This document shows positions 18,408-27,733 of a stretch of DNA of 64,000 nucleotides, in pieces. Under the pieces are notes generated by a model. That model saw only the letters and a program-made list of their open reading frames with translations, was not told the DNA's origin and did not search any database. The stretch comes from Pseudobutyrivibrio sp. UBA3626 (GTDB taxonomy: Bacteria > Bacillota > Clostridia > Lachnospirales > Lachnospiraceae), in assembly GCA_002373675.1 (NCBI GenBank), contig DFLF01000001.1, positions 20,090 to 84,089 of the forward strand. The letters run 5' to 3'. The first letter of the stretch is position 1; every line of letters starts with the position of its first letter. Both the position numbers and the translations under genes were made by a program.

Positions 18408-21400
18408 TTATAAGAATCTGGCAAGTGTCTTCTTGAGTTTATCTATCTCAATTGGTTTTGCAACATGATCATCCATTCCAACCTTAATTGATTTTGCTCT
18501 GTCTTCTTCAAAAGCATTTGCTGACAAAGCAATAATAGGAATATGTCTCTTACTACAGAATCCTCTTATATACTTAGTTGCCTCATATCCGTCCATAACA
18601 GGCATTCTTATATCCATTAGTATATAATCATAGTATTCTTCACCATATCTCTTAACCATATCAATGGCTTCTCTTCCTTCTCTTGCCTCTTCTACTTCGA
18701 AACCATCTTCTTTAAGGATATCCACTGCAATTTCTCTGTTAAGATCATTATCTTCAACAAGAAGTATTCTCTTACCTTCGAAATCATATTCCACATCTGT
18801 AGCAAATTCATCATCTCTTATAGAGTCTTTTCCAATCTTTTCGAATGGTAAAGTTATTGTAAATGTTGAACCAACATTTTCCTCACTTTCAACTTCAATA
18901 GTTCCATTCATAAGGTCAATTATTTTCTTGCAAAGAGGAAGTCCAAGACCAGTTCCCTGAATTCCACTCTTAGAGGCCGATTCTTCACGAGAGAAATTCT
19001 CGAACATATGACCTAGGAATTCTTTGGACATACCAAAGCCATTATCACTAACTTCTATCTCATATAAACCATAATCTTCTTTGTCGTATTCTAGTTGTCT
19101 TACATTTGTTGTAACTTCTCCACCATTCTGAGTATACTTAATAGCATTACCAATAATATTAACAAGAACTTCGTTAATCCTTGTTCTATCTAAAGTAACA
19201 TACTCGTCCTTTATATAATTAATATTATATCTAAAATCAATATCCTTATCACTTGCCAGTTCCTCTAACATAGGTAAAACATCTTTGCCGAAATTATACA
19301 TATCTGCTTTATCTTCAGCAAGAACAACCTTACCACTCTCAATACGACTCATATCAAGAATCTGATTAATAAGATCAAGAAGTACTTTGCTAGATTCCTG
19401 AGTCTTATTAAGAGCATCTATAGCCCTGTCTCTATCATCAATATTCTTAAGAGCGATATTAGTAAATCCCATAATGGCATTCATAGGTGTTCTAATATCA
19501 TGACTCATATTGAATAAGAATAGCGTCTTGGCTCTGCTTACTTCTTCTGCCATCCGTCTGGCATCCTCAAGAATCTCCTGACGTTTTAACTCTTCTTTCA
19601 TCTCATCATCAACATCATGGAAACCTGCGATAATGCCACGAAGTTTGTCATCCACCTTATCTGCAATAAACTTAATCTGATAATAGCGAATTTCATCATC
19701 AACATTTATTCTGAAGTTAAGAAAATAAACAGGCTTCTCAGATAATTTCTTTACGAGATTATCTGTATCCACTTCCTGTAAGAACTTCTCTCTGTCTTCT
19801 GGCACAACGAAAATATTAGAATATTCCTTAATTCTGATTCTAAATCCTACTCCCTTGGCCCAATCAGGTATCCTGTTATAGAAAATAGGGCTCGTTCTGT
19901 AGAAGGTCTCGAAGAAGTCGTTCTCTACATCAATATAAGACACACAATCGAAATCCTGGGTTAGACCTGCAATAAATTGAAGTTGTCTTGCATCTTCTAA
20001 TTCCTTAGCAATTTCTTCTCTATGCTGTTCTGCTTTAACTACTTCATCAATATTTCTTGCACCAATTACTACCGTTCTATTAACTTCATCATACTGAGCC
20101 ATATTGACTTCGTACCAGCTATCAACTCCAACAAGCTTAAACCTGATAGAATATATGTCGCGCTCTCTTAGACACTTAACTATAGTATCCGCATTCATCT
20201 CCCTTATAAATGCTTCACGATAATCCTTCTCAACGAATCTGTCTGCAAAGAATACAACTAACGTACCATATTCCTTTACACTATGTTCAAAGTTCATGTA
20301 AGCCTTATATCTTTCACTTATTCTATACCTGTCCATATCACCGGTATCAAGATTAAGAGTTGCAAGCATAACATATTCAGATGTCATAGCCTCTATAATA
20401 GACTGAAGCATTGATGTCTGCTTTCTGATGTTATTCTCTTCCCTAAGTTTCTCCAGTTCCAGCTCTGTTCTCATCTCAGAGTCTACATTTCTAAATCCAA
20501 GTAAGAATCTTCTTGCATCTCTATCTTGTAATCTAACGAACTTAGCCCTGTAATAAAGCTCCTCATTATTTTTACTCATTATTCTATATGAAATCGCAAA
20601 AGATATATTCTCCTGTAGTTTCTGCCATACATTTTCCAGACGAAACTTATTGTAATTCTCTTCTCTGTCTTCATCTATTATATATTGATTGGCAGCTTCA
20701 AACATCCTGTCTGAGTACTTCTTCTCTCCTTCAACATGTTCGAATATCTTCTTATATGCCTCACTTACACGAACGCTTTTGATAGTATCATTGTCAACAT
20801 CAACAATAAACACCCCTTCGTAATCCTCTGTTAGTCCGCTAACAAGTGCATCCCTTCGCTGCTTCCTTAGGAAATCTTTCTGTTGATTCTTAAAATGCAC
20901 TTCAATAATGAGATTGGCAAATACCAGTGTAAGGGCTATTGATACACCTACACAAAGGAAAGGATATCCTGTAATTGTCTGCAAAATATCAGAAACAATT
21001 ATAGGCAGAGCAAATATAATAACTGACCAGTTTCTCTTCCTTTCATCCTTGTCCTTAGTACGAATAATACGAATAAATGCAAGTATAGAAGCACCAATAA
21101 TATAAATATACGTAGAATACTGTATAAATATGTAATATGGTCCTCTAACTACTCCAAGCTCTGTAATTGTATATGCAATTCCATTAAATGGACTTATCAA
21201 AACAAGTGCCACCGCTATAATCGCAGGTAGACATGCTAGTACCATAAATATTTTCTTACTAAATAGTCTTGAATGAAATATTTTCTGACAATATAGAAAC
21301 CAGAATAAAGCTGCAAGAATATATGCTATATATCTTAAAATATTAACAAAATATGACAAGCCAATGTATTCCGTTGGGGACCATGTAAATATAGCATTAA

Positions 21401-21581
21401 TGAGATCCACATCCACAACAATGCCATAGCATACATTAACAGCGAGAATATATCTGCTTGTCTTAAATTGCTCACGAGAAATAAACCTAACAGTATATAT
21501 AAATAATACAGTTAGTATAAGAATACAAAATAGAAATAATTCAACGCAAATCAACAACCCTGTGTTGTTTAATTCTGTCAT
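18408..21581 (-). CDS. Membrane hybrid sensor histidine kinase with 7 TM segments, PAS repeats and receiver
   Basis: About 1057 aa from the ATG at 21581 (an in-frame GTG at 21590 is the alternative; neither has a well-spaced ribosome site). Seven hydrophobic segments fill roughly residues 8-235, followed by three PAS-like regions, HisKA (FNMSHDIRTPMNAIMGF), HATPase_c (NIIGNAIKYTQNGG, SDNGFGMS, GTGLGLPLC) and a receiver (LVEDND, LMDIRMPVMDG, AKPI). The short coiled spacers between PAS regions resemble each other, suggesting internal duplication. It lies 68 bases after the ANTAR regulator and immediately before a second hybrid kinase. The signal is unknown. Confidence 0.9.
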   Translation of the reverse strand: MTELNNTGLLICVELFLFCILILTVLFIYTVRFISREQFKTSRYILAVNVCYGIVVDVDLINAIFTWSPTEYIGLSYFVNILRYIAYILAALFWFLYCQKIFHSRLFSKKIFMVLACLPAIIAVALVLISPFNGIAYTITELGVVRGPYYIFIQYSTYIYIIGASILAFIRIIRTKDKDERKRNWSVIIFALPIIVSDILQTITGYPFLCVGVSIALTLVFANLIIEVHFKNQQKDFLRKQRRDALVSGLTEDYEGVFIVDVDNDTIKSVRVSEAYKKIFEHVEGEKKYSDRMFEAANQYIIDEDREENYNKFRLENVWQKLQENISFAISYRIMSKNNEELYYRAKFVRLQDRDARRFLLGFRNVDSEMRTELELEKLREENNIRKQTSMLQSIIEAMTSEYVMLATLNLDTGDMDRYRISERYKAYMNFEHSVKEYGTLVVFFADRFVEKDYREAFIREMNADTIVKCLRERDIYSIRFKLVGVDSWYEVNMAQYDEVNRTVVIGARNIDEVVKAEQHREEIAKELEDARQLQFIAGLTQDFDCVSYIDVENDFFETFYRTSPIFYNRIPDWAKGVGFRIRIKEYSNIFVVPEDREKFLQEVDTDNLVKKLSEKPVYFLNFRINVDDEIRYYQIKFIADKVDDKLRGIIAGFHDVDDEMKEELKRQEILEDARRMAEEVSRAKTLFLFNMSHDIRTPMNAIMGFTNIALKNIDDRDRAIDALNKTQESSKVLLDLINQILDMSRIESGKVVLAEDKADMYNFGKDVLPMLEELASDKDIDFRYNINYIKDEYVTLDRTRINEVLVNIIGNAIKYTQNGGEVTTNVRQLEYDKEDYGLYEIEVSDNGFGMSKEFLGHMFENFSREESASKSGIQGTGLGLPLCKKIIDLMNGTIEVESEENVGSTFTITLPFEKIGKDSIRDDEFATDVEYDFEGKRILLVEDNDLNREIAVDILKEDGFEVEEAREGREAIDMVKRYGEEYYDYILMDIRMPVMDGYEATKYIRGFCSKRHIPIIALSANAFEEDRAKSIKVGMDDHVAKPIEIDKLKKTLARFL

Positions 21582-21649
21582 AACCTTCACCCAACTAGTT
21601 AAATACTAGAAACCCCTTATCTTTAATATTTTACCCCAATTTACTAGAT

Positions 21650-22231
21650 TTAGCAAAGTTTATTTATTATATCTTCAGCAATTCGCCTTCTCGAAGCCCC
21701 GTTATCCATGGCACATTTTAAAATATATGAATGAGCTTCGTCTTCCGTCATACCCTTCTGTTCCATCAGAAGAAGCTTTGCCCTGTTAACAAGACGTATC
21801 TCTTCCATCTTCTCTTCAAGAGTCAAGGTCTTCTTCTCTAACTTATGCATTCTACTTTGAACAGCAGTAAGATAACGTATAGCCTTATCAAGTCTGCCAT
21901 CTATCATATCCTTTGTGATAGCAAGAATACCCTTGTCTGTCACATTTTCGAGAACATCTTCATATACCTCGCGAGGAGACACGAATAATACCGATGCATT
22001 ACATTTATCAGTTGCATCAAATGCGAATTCAATACCGGATTCATCCTGCAAAGGAGCATTAATAACAATAATGTCATAATATTTCTCAAGAATACTTCTT
22101 CTTGCAAGAGCCACACTCTTCTTAATATCAATAGTCACAAATCCAGTAAGATATTTCTTAATCTTAGAATTAAACTGTTCCGAAGAAGATACAATCAGAA
22201 TAGAATGATATATATCTGATTTTCTGGACAT
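21650..22231 (-). CDS. ANTAR-domain RNA-binding regulator with degenerate receiver
   Basis: 193 aa. The N-terminal half has a receiver fold, but the acidic pocket is lost (ILIVSSSE instead of the usual DD) and the phospho-acceptor position in IIVINAPL is Asn58, so classic phosphorylation looks impossible. A coiled segment (about 115-140) leads into an ANTAR domain: NRAKLLLMEQKGMTEDEAH with the following helix RRRIAEDIINKL. ANTAR proteins bind hexaloop RNA hairpins and block transcription termination. It sits 10 bases after a glutamine-synthetase-like gene and just before two sensor kinases. Candidate RNA targets lie before gltB, asnB and amt in this window. Confidence 0.9.
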   Translation of the reverse strand: MSRKSDIYHSILIVSSSEQFNSKIKKYLTGFVTIDIKKSVALARRSILEKYYDIIVINAPLQDESGIEFAFDATDKCNASVLFVSPREVYEDVLENVTDKGILAITKDMIDGRLDKAIRYLTAVQSRMHKLEKKTLTLEEKMEEIRLVNRAKLLLMEQKGMTEDEAHSYILKCAMDNGASRRRIAEDIINKLC

Positions 22232-22241
22232 ATTAATCCTC

Positions 22242-23417
22242 CTAGCCTAGTGTATATTCGTCTATTATGCCCTTTGGAACTATTGAGTTGACAAATTCGC
22301 TATCTATAGCAAGTTTGCTCGCCTCTTTCATTGAACTTGGAAGAAGAAGCGCTGATTCAGACTTCTCCTCAGGCAGACTAAGCTTATTGTTAATCCCCAA
22401 AAGTCCAGCTCTAATAAGAAGAGCATATACAAGATAAGGATTGCATGAAGCATCAGGTGAACGCAGCTCAACCTTAGTTCTGCCATTGTAAGTCTCAATA
22501 TATATAAGTTCTGCTTCACCAGCGCTAGACCAGTTGACCTTGTCTGGCGCTGTATTATTACCAAGTCTAGAATAGGATGCTTCTGATGGATTTAAGAAGA
22601 TTGTAATCTCTCTAATCTTATCAATAATACCAGCTGCAGCATATGTTACAACATCATTACCATCCTTATCTACAGCATAGATATTGATATGATAACCATT
22701 ACCCGGCTTACCCTTAAGTGGCATTGGCGAGAAGTCTGCCGCAAGTCCATATCTATCAGCAAGAGTATTGACAACCATTTTGAATGTAGTCATCTGGTCT
22801 GCTGCCTTAAGCGGTTTACCATAATGAAAATCAATCTCATTTTGTCCAGGTCCTCTTTCATGATGGGATCTCTCTGGTCTAAGTCCCATTCTCTCTATAT
22901 TAAGACAAATCTCACGTCGCACATTTTCACATTTATCAAGAGGTGCTATATCCATATATCCTGCATTGTCATAAGGTATATTGGTAGGATTACCATCCTC
23001 GTCTCTGCTAAATAGATAGAATTCCATTTCATTACCAAAGCGAAATTCAATTCCCTGTGATGCAGCTTCATTAACCGCATCAATTAGAATCGCTCTTGTA
23101 TCAGAGATGTACACCTCTCCATTAGGAGTATACATATCACAGAACATCCTAAGAACCTTACCGCTATCCGGGCGCCATGGAAGAATCGCCATTGTATCAG
23201 GATCAGGCTTAAGATAAAGAGATGCATAAGGACAATCAGTAAATCCTGCAATTTCCCTCGTTCCAACAGGTATTCCATCTTTGAAAGCCTTGCTTATCTC
23301 ACTAGAAAGAATAGACAGATTCTTCTGAATTCCGTAAGCATCACGAAATGCCAGACGCACAAACTTAACATCCTCTTCCTCAATATAACTCATTACATCT
23401 TCATATGTATACTGCAT
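22242..23417 (-). CDS. Short, divergent type I glutamine synthetase-like protein
   Basis: 391 aa against about 440-470 for standard GSI. The beta-grasp start (VKFVRLAFRDAYGIQKN) and catalytic-domain motifs FGNEMEFYLF, HHERGPGQNEIDF and GNGYHINIY are present, and KVELRSPDASCNPYL matches the family's RxPDxxANPYL. The usual NRSxxIRIP element is replaced by AGEAELIYIE, and the adenylylation-site region is missing. It could be a true GS of a clostridial subclass, a gamma-glutamyl ligase for another amine, or a regulatory paralogue. It is 10 bases after carB and 10 bases before the ANTAR gene, so it clearly belongs with glutamine-consuming genes. Confidence 0.8.
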   Translation of the reverse strand: MQYTYEDVMSYIEEEDVKFVRLAFRDAYGIQKNLSILSSEISKAFKDGIPVGTREIAGFTDCPYASLYLKPDPDTMAILPWRPDSGKVLRMFCDMYTPNGEVYISDTRAILIDAVNEAASQGIEFRFGNEMEFYLFSRDEDGNPTNIPYDNAGYMDIAPLDKCENVRREICLNIERMGLRPERSHHERGPGQNEIDFHYGKPLKAADQMTTFKMVVNTLADRYGLAADFSPMPLKGKPGNGYHINIYAVDKDGNDVVTYAAAGIIDKIREITIFLNPSEASYSRLGNNTAPDKVNWSSAGEAELIYIETYNGRTKVELRSPDASCNPYLVYALLIRAGLLGINNKLSLPEEKSESALLLPSSMKEASKLAIDSEFVNSIVPKGIIDEYTLG

Positions 23418-23427
23418 AATAATCTCC

Positions 23428-26400
23428 TTATATCACACTAATTCTTGGGGAAATGTCTTCTAATACATCAAGTAGAATTCTTACTGTATCAAGGGATGTG
23501 AACATTGTTACACCATTCATAATCGCACAACGTCTAATCTCTACGCCATCGCTGTAGTGAATACCAGATAGAATTGCTCTTGTATTAATAATATAACTTA
23601 CATATCCTGCTTTAATTGCATCAAGAATCTCGTTACTTCCATCACTAATCTTACCTCTTATTCGAGTCTTGATTCCATGTTCTTTGAGAAATGTTCCTGT
23701 ACCAATTGTTGCTTCTACATTAAAGCCAAGGTCAAAAAACCTCTTAATTAGAGGAAGTGCCTCTTCTTTATCTTCGTCTGCTAGAGTTACGACAACAGTT
23801 CCATATTCTTTCATCTTGATTCCAGAAGCTTGAAGGGCTTTGTATAATGCGCGTTTCAAACTCTTATCATATCCAATTGCTTCTCCCGTCGACTTCATCT
23901 CAGGAGATAAGTATGCATCCATTCCATTTAATTTGGCAAATGAAAATGCTGGTGCCTTAACATACCAGAAATCCTTCTCAGGAAGAATCTTATCTGCATA
24001 TCCCTGCTCGTTTAGGCTTATACCAAGCATTACCTTCGTTGCAATATCAACTAATGAGACACCTGTTGACTTAGAAAGAAATGGTACACTTCTTGACGCT
24101 CTAGGATTAACCTCGATAATATATACACTATCATCTTTATCTACTATAAATTGAATATTAAAAAGGCCTACAATTCCTATACCAACTCCAAGTTTCTTGG
24201 TATATTCCCAAATCGTCTTCTTAACACTTTCTGAGATAGAGAAAGGAGGATATACACTCATACTATCACCAGAGTGGACGCCTGTACGCTCAACGAGTTC
24301 CATAATACCCGGAAGGAAGACATCCTTGCCGTCGCATACCGCATCAACTTCCACTTCTCTTCCGACAATATATTTGTCTACAAGTACCGGCTTATCCTTG
24401 TCTACTTCAACAGCATTCTTAAGATAATGGCTAAGCATTTCTTCATTAGCCACAATCTCCATTGCTCTGCCACCAAGAACAAATGAGGGACGTACCAGTA
24501 CAGGATATCCTATCTCTGACGCCGCCTTAATACCGTCTGGTATATTAGTCACAGCAACACCTTGTGGTTGTGGAATATCAAGTTCTTTAATTATGTTCTC
24601 GAAGGCATCTCTGTCTTCTGCTGTAAAAATCGCCTTAGTATCAGTTCCTATTATATTGACATTCTTTTCTTCTAATGCATCAGCAAGATTCACTGCTGTC
24701 TGACCACCTAATGACACGATTACACCTTCCGGCTTTTCCATGTCAATGATATTCATAATATCTTCTATTGTAAGAGGCTCAAAATATAATTTGTCAGCTG
24801 TAGTGTAATCAGTAGATACAGTCTCAGGATTATTATTGATTACAATCGCTTCGTATCCCATTTCATGAATAGTCTTAACTGCATGAACAGTAGAATAATC
24901 GAATTCAACACCCTGTCCGATTCTTATTGGACCAGAACCCAGCACAATTATTTTCTTATTATTGGAAACAATAGACTCATTCTCTTCTTCATAAGTAGAA
25001 TAGAAGTATGGTACATAGCTTTCAAACTCACTAGCACAAGTATCAATCATCTTGTATACCGGATAAATGTTATATTTCTTACGAAGACTATAGATATCAT
25101 CCTCAGAACATCCTATAAGTTCTGCAATATAAGAATCCGAGAATCCCATCCTTTTTGCATCCATAAGAAGTTCTTTATCTAATGTGCCATTGCCACACTT
25201 TCCTTCCTCTTCCAATAAAACCTCAAAGTCAACTATCTTTTTTATCTTATCTAAGAAAAACATATCAATCTTAGTTCTTGTGTAGATAACCTGTGGATCA
25301 ACTCCAAGCCAGAGCAACTCTGATATAGCATATAATCTGTCATCTGTTCCTTCTTCAATATATTTAAGGAGCTTATCAATTGCTTCTTTCTTGTCTCCTG
25401 TATCAGAGAGACTAGCCACATCAAATTTCTCAAGATGAATATGATTCTTCCCATCTTCAAGAGACCTTATTGCTTTAAGAAGACTCTCTTCCATTGTTCT
25501 TCCCACACTCATAGTCTCTCCCGTTGCCTTCATCTGTGTAGACAGAACGTTAGAAGCAAGGGTGAATTTGTCGAATGGAAACCTGGGCATCTTGGTTATT
25601 ACATAATCAAGTGTCGGCTCAAAACATGCCGGTGTATTAGCAAGCTTTATCTCATCCAGATTCATTCCAACAGCAATTTTGGCAGAAACTCTTGCAATCG
25701 GATAACCACTGGCTTTAGACGCCAATGCTGATGAACGGGAAACTCTTGGATTGACTTCAATTACATAGTAGTCAAATGACTCAGGATCAAGGGCAAATTG
25801 TACATTACATCCACCTTTAATCTCAAGTGCTCTAATAATTGATAAGGCGCTATCACGGAGCATGTGATACTCCTTATTAGTTAAAGTCTGACTGGGAGCA
25901 ACGACGATAGAATCTCCTGTATGAATACCAACAGGATCAAGATTCTCCATATTACATACTGTAATTGCTGTATCATTTGCGTCTCTTATTACTTCATATT
26001 CAATCTCTTTATACCCCTTAATTGACTTCTCAACTAATACCTGATGAACAGGTGACAGTGAAAGAGCATTCTTCATCATCCCAATCATCTCTTCTTCATC
26101 ATTGGCAAAACCACCACCTGTTCCACCAAGTGTAAATGCTGGTCGAAGAATTACAGGATATCCTATATCATCAGCTGCCTTAAGACCTTCTTCTAATGAG
26201 TTGGCAATTATAGAAGGAACAACCGGTTCTCCCAGTTTCTCACATAATTCTTTAAATTCTTCTCTGTCTTCTGCTCTTCTAATACTGGATGCGTCAGTGC
26301 CTAGAAGTTCTATCTCACACTCATCTAAGACCCCCTTGTCATACAATTGAAGCGACAGATTAAGTCCTGTCTGACCACCAATTCCAGGAATCAGCGCATC

Positions 26401-26649
26401 CGGTCTCTCATGTCGGCAAATCCTTGCCATATATTCAAGTGTAAGTGGCTCCATATATACTTTATCTGCAATAGAATTATCTGTCATTATTGTTGCAGGG
26501 TTAGAATTAGCAAGAACTACTTCATATCCTTCTTCCTTTAGAGCAAGGCAGGCCTGGGTTCCAGCATAATCAAATTCAGCAGCCTGACCTATGACAATTG
26601 GACCTGAACCTATAACAAGTACTTTCTTAATATCAGTTCTCTTTGGCAT
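23428..26649 (-). CDS. carB: Carbamoyl-phosphate synthase large subunit
   Basis: 1073 aa, full length. Two homologous ATP-grasp halves are visible: KVLVIGSGPIVIGQAAEFDY at the start and IIVLGSGPIRIGQGVEFDYS in the second half, each followed by an ATP-grasp core (GGTGGGFANDEEE; VLGGRAMEIV) and EVNPRxSRS. The C-terminal regulatory domain ends the protein. It makes carbamoyl phosphate from bicarbonate, two ATP and ammonia channelled from CarA, for pyrimidines and arginine. It starts one base after carA. No separate arginine genes are near; the pyrG neighbour suggests a pyrimidine and glutamine-flux role. Confidence 0.97.
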   Translation of the reverse strand: MPKRTDIKKVLVIGSGPIVIGQAAEFDYAGTQACLALKEEGYEVVLANSNPATIMTDNSIADKVYMEPLTLEYMARICRHERPDALIPGIGGQTGLNLSLQLYDKGVLDECEIELLGTDASSIRRAEDREEFKELCEKLGEPVVPSIIANSLEEGLKAADDIGYPVILRPAFTLGGTGGGFANDEEEMIGMMKNALSLSPVHQVLVEKSIKGYKEIEYEVIRDANDTAITVCNMENLDPVGIHTGDSIVVAPSQTLTNKEYHMLRDSALSIIRALEIKGGCNVQFALDPESFDYYVIEVNPRVSRSSALASKASGYPIARVSAKIAVGMNLDEIKLANTPACFEPTLDYVITKMPRFPFDKFTLASNVLSTQMKATGETMSVGRTMEESLLKAIRSLEDGKNHIHLEKFDVASLSDTGDKKEAIDKLLKYIEEGTDDRLYAISELLWLGVDPQVIYTRTKIDMFFLDKIKKIVDFEVLLEEEGKCGNGTLDKELLMDAKRMGFSDSYIAELIGCSEDDIYSLRKKYNIYPVYKMIDTCASEFESYVPYFYSTYEEENESIVSNNKKIIVLGSGPIRIGQGVEFDYSTVHAVKTIHEMGYEAIVINNNPETVSTDYTTADKLYFEPLTIEDIMNIIDMEKPEGVIVSLGGQTAVNLADALEEKNVNIIGTDTKAIFTAEDRDAFENIIKELDIPQPQGVAVTNIPDGIKAASEIGYPVLVRPSFVLGGRAMEIVANEEMLSHYLKNAVEVDKDKPVLVDKYIVGREVEVDAVCDGKDVFLPGIMELVERTGVHSGDSMSVYPPFSISESVKKTIWEYTKKLGVGIGIVGLFNIQFIVDKDDSVYIIEVNPRASRSVPFLSKSTGVSLVDIATKVMLGISLNEQGYADKILPEKDFWYVKAPAFSFAKLNGMDAYLSPEMKSTGEAIGYDKSLKRALYKALQASGIKMKEYGTVVVTLADEDKEEALPLIKRFFDLGFNVEATIGTGTFLKEHGIKTRIRGKISDGSNEILDAIKAGYVSYIINTRAILSGIHYSDGVEIRRCAIMNGVTMFTSLDTVRILLDVLEDISPRISVI

Positions 26650-26650
26650 A

Positions 26651-27733
26651 TTACTTACTCCTCTTCATAAGTTCTGTAAAATTGCTAAATAGGTATTTGC
26701 TATCACAAGGTCCCGGCGCACTTTCAGGATGATATTGCACAGAGAACACCTTGTTCTTATCACTATATAGTCCCTCAACAGTATTATCTAGTATATTAAC
26801 ATGAGATACTAAGATATCTGTCTTTTCTAGAGATTTATCCAGAACAGCATAGCTATGATTCTGACTTGTAATCTCTATCTTGCCTGTTCTTACATCTCTA
26901 ACCGGATGATTGCCACCTCTATGTCCAAACTTAAGCTTATATGTTGTAGCTCCGTAAGATAAAGCAATGAGCTGATGTCCTAAGCATATTCCAAACATTG
27001 GCACTTTACCTCTAAGAGTTGTAAGTGTCTCTATTACTTCTGGAACGTCAGTAGGGTCTCCCGGTCCATTAGATATGAAAACCCCATCCGGATTAAGCGC
27101 CAATATCTCTTCACTACTTGTATTGTATGGAACTACAGTAACATTACATCTATTATCATTAAGCATACGAACAATATTAGTTTTCATTCCACAATCAATT
27201 GCCACAACATTGTATAAAGGATTAGATGTTCTCGAATAATATCTCTTCTTACAACTTACTCTCTTTACAGCATCATGAGGAATAGGAGTATCTTTAATCT
27301 TCTTTACTCCTAATTCTGTAGGCGTATTATTATCTGTTATTATACATCTTCTTGAACCGTAGTCTCTTATACTTCTTACAAGCTTTCTTGTGTCTATACC
27401 TGATATTCCCGGCACCCCTGCTTCTTCAAGCAACTCAGGAACTGACTTTGTAAAACGAAAGTTGGAAGGATTATCATTAATATCCCTGACTATAAATGCT
27501 GATGCACCTATCATCTTACTTTCAAAATCTTCTTCACAGATTCCATAATTTCCAATAAGGGGATATGACATAACAATTGCCTGATCTGTATAGGAAGGAT
27601 CTGATAATATCTCCTGATATCCCACCATTGATGTATTAAATACTATCTCACATACAACTTCTTTATCAGCTCCAAATCCTATACCCTCGTAACAAGAGCC
27701 GTCTTCAAGAATAAGCTTCTTATCTAATCTCAC
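26651..27733 (-). CDS. carA: Carbamoyl-phosphate synthase small (glutaminase) subunit
   Basis: 360 aa. The N-terminal CPSase_sm domain (LILEDGSCYEGIGFG, FNTSMVGYQEILSDPSY) is followed by a class I glutamine amidotransferase domain with nucleophile Cys in FGICLGHQLIALSYG and the His-Glu pair in QYHPES. It releases ammonia from glutamine for CarB. Its ATG overlaps the pyrG stop by one base and carB follows after one base, so the three genes are tightly coupled. Confidence 0.97.
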   Translation of the reverse strand: MRLDKKLILEDGSCYEGIGFGADKEVVCEIVFNTSMVGYQEILSDPSYTDQAIVMSYPLIGNYGICEEDFESKMIGASAFIVRDINDNPSNFRFTKSVPELLEEAGVPGISGIDTRKLVRSIRDYGSRRCIITDNNTPTELGVKKIKDTPIPHDAVKRVSCKKRYYSRTSNPLYNVVAIDCGMKTNIVRMLNDNRCNVTVVPYNTSSEEILALNPDGVFISNGPGDPTDVPEVIETLTTLRGKVPMFGICLGHQLIALSYGATTYKLKFGHRGGNHPVRDVRTGKIEITSQNHSYAVLDKSLEKTDILVSHVNILDNTVEGLYSDKNKVFSVQYHPESAPGPCDSKYLFSNFTELMKRSK

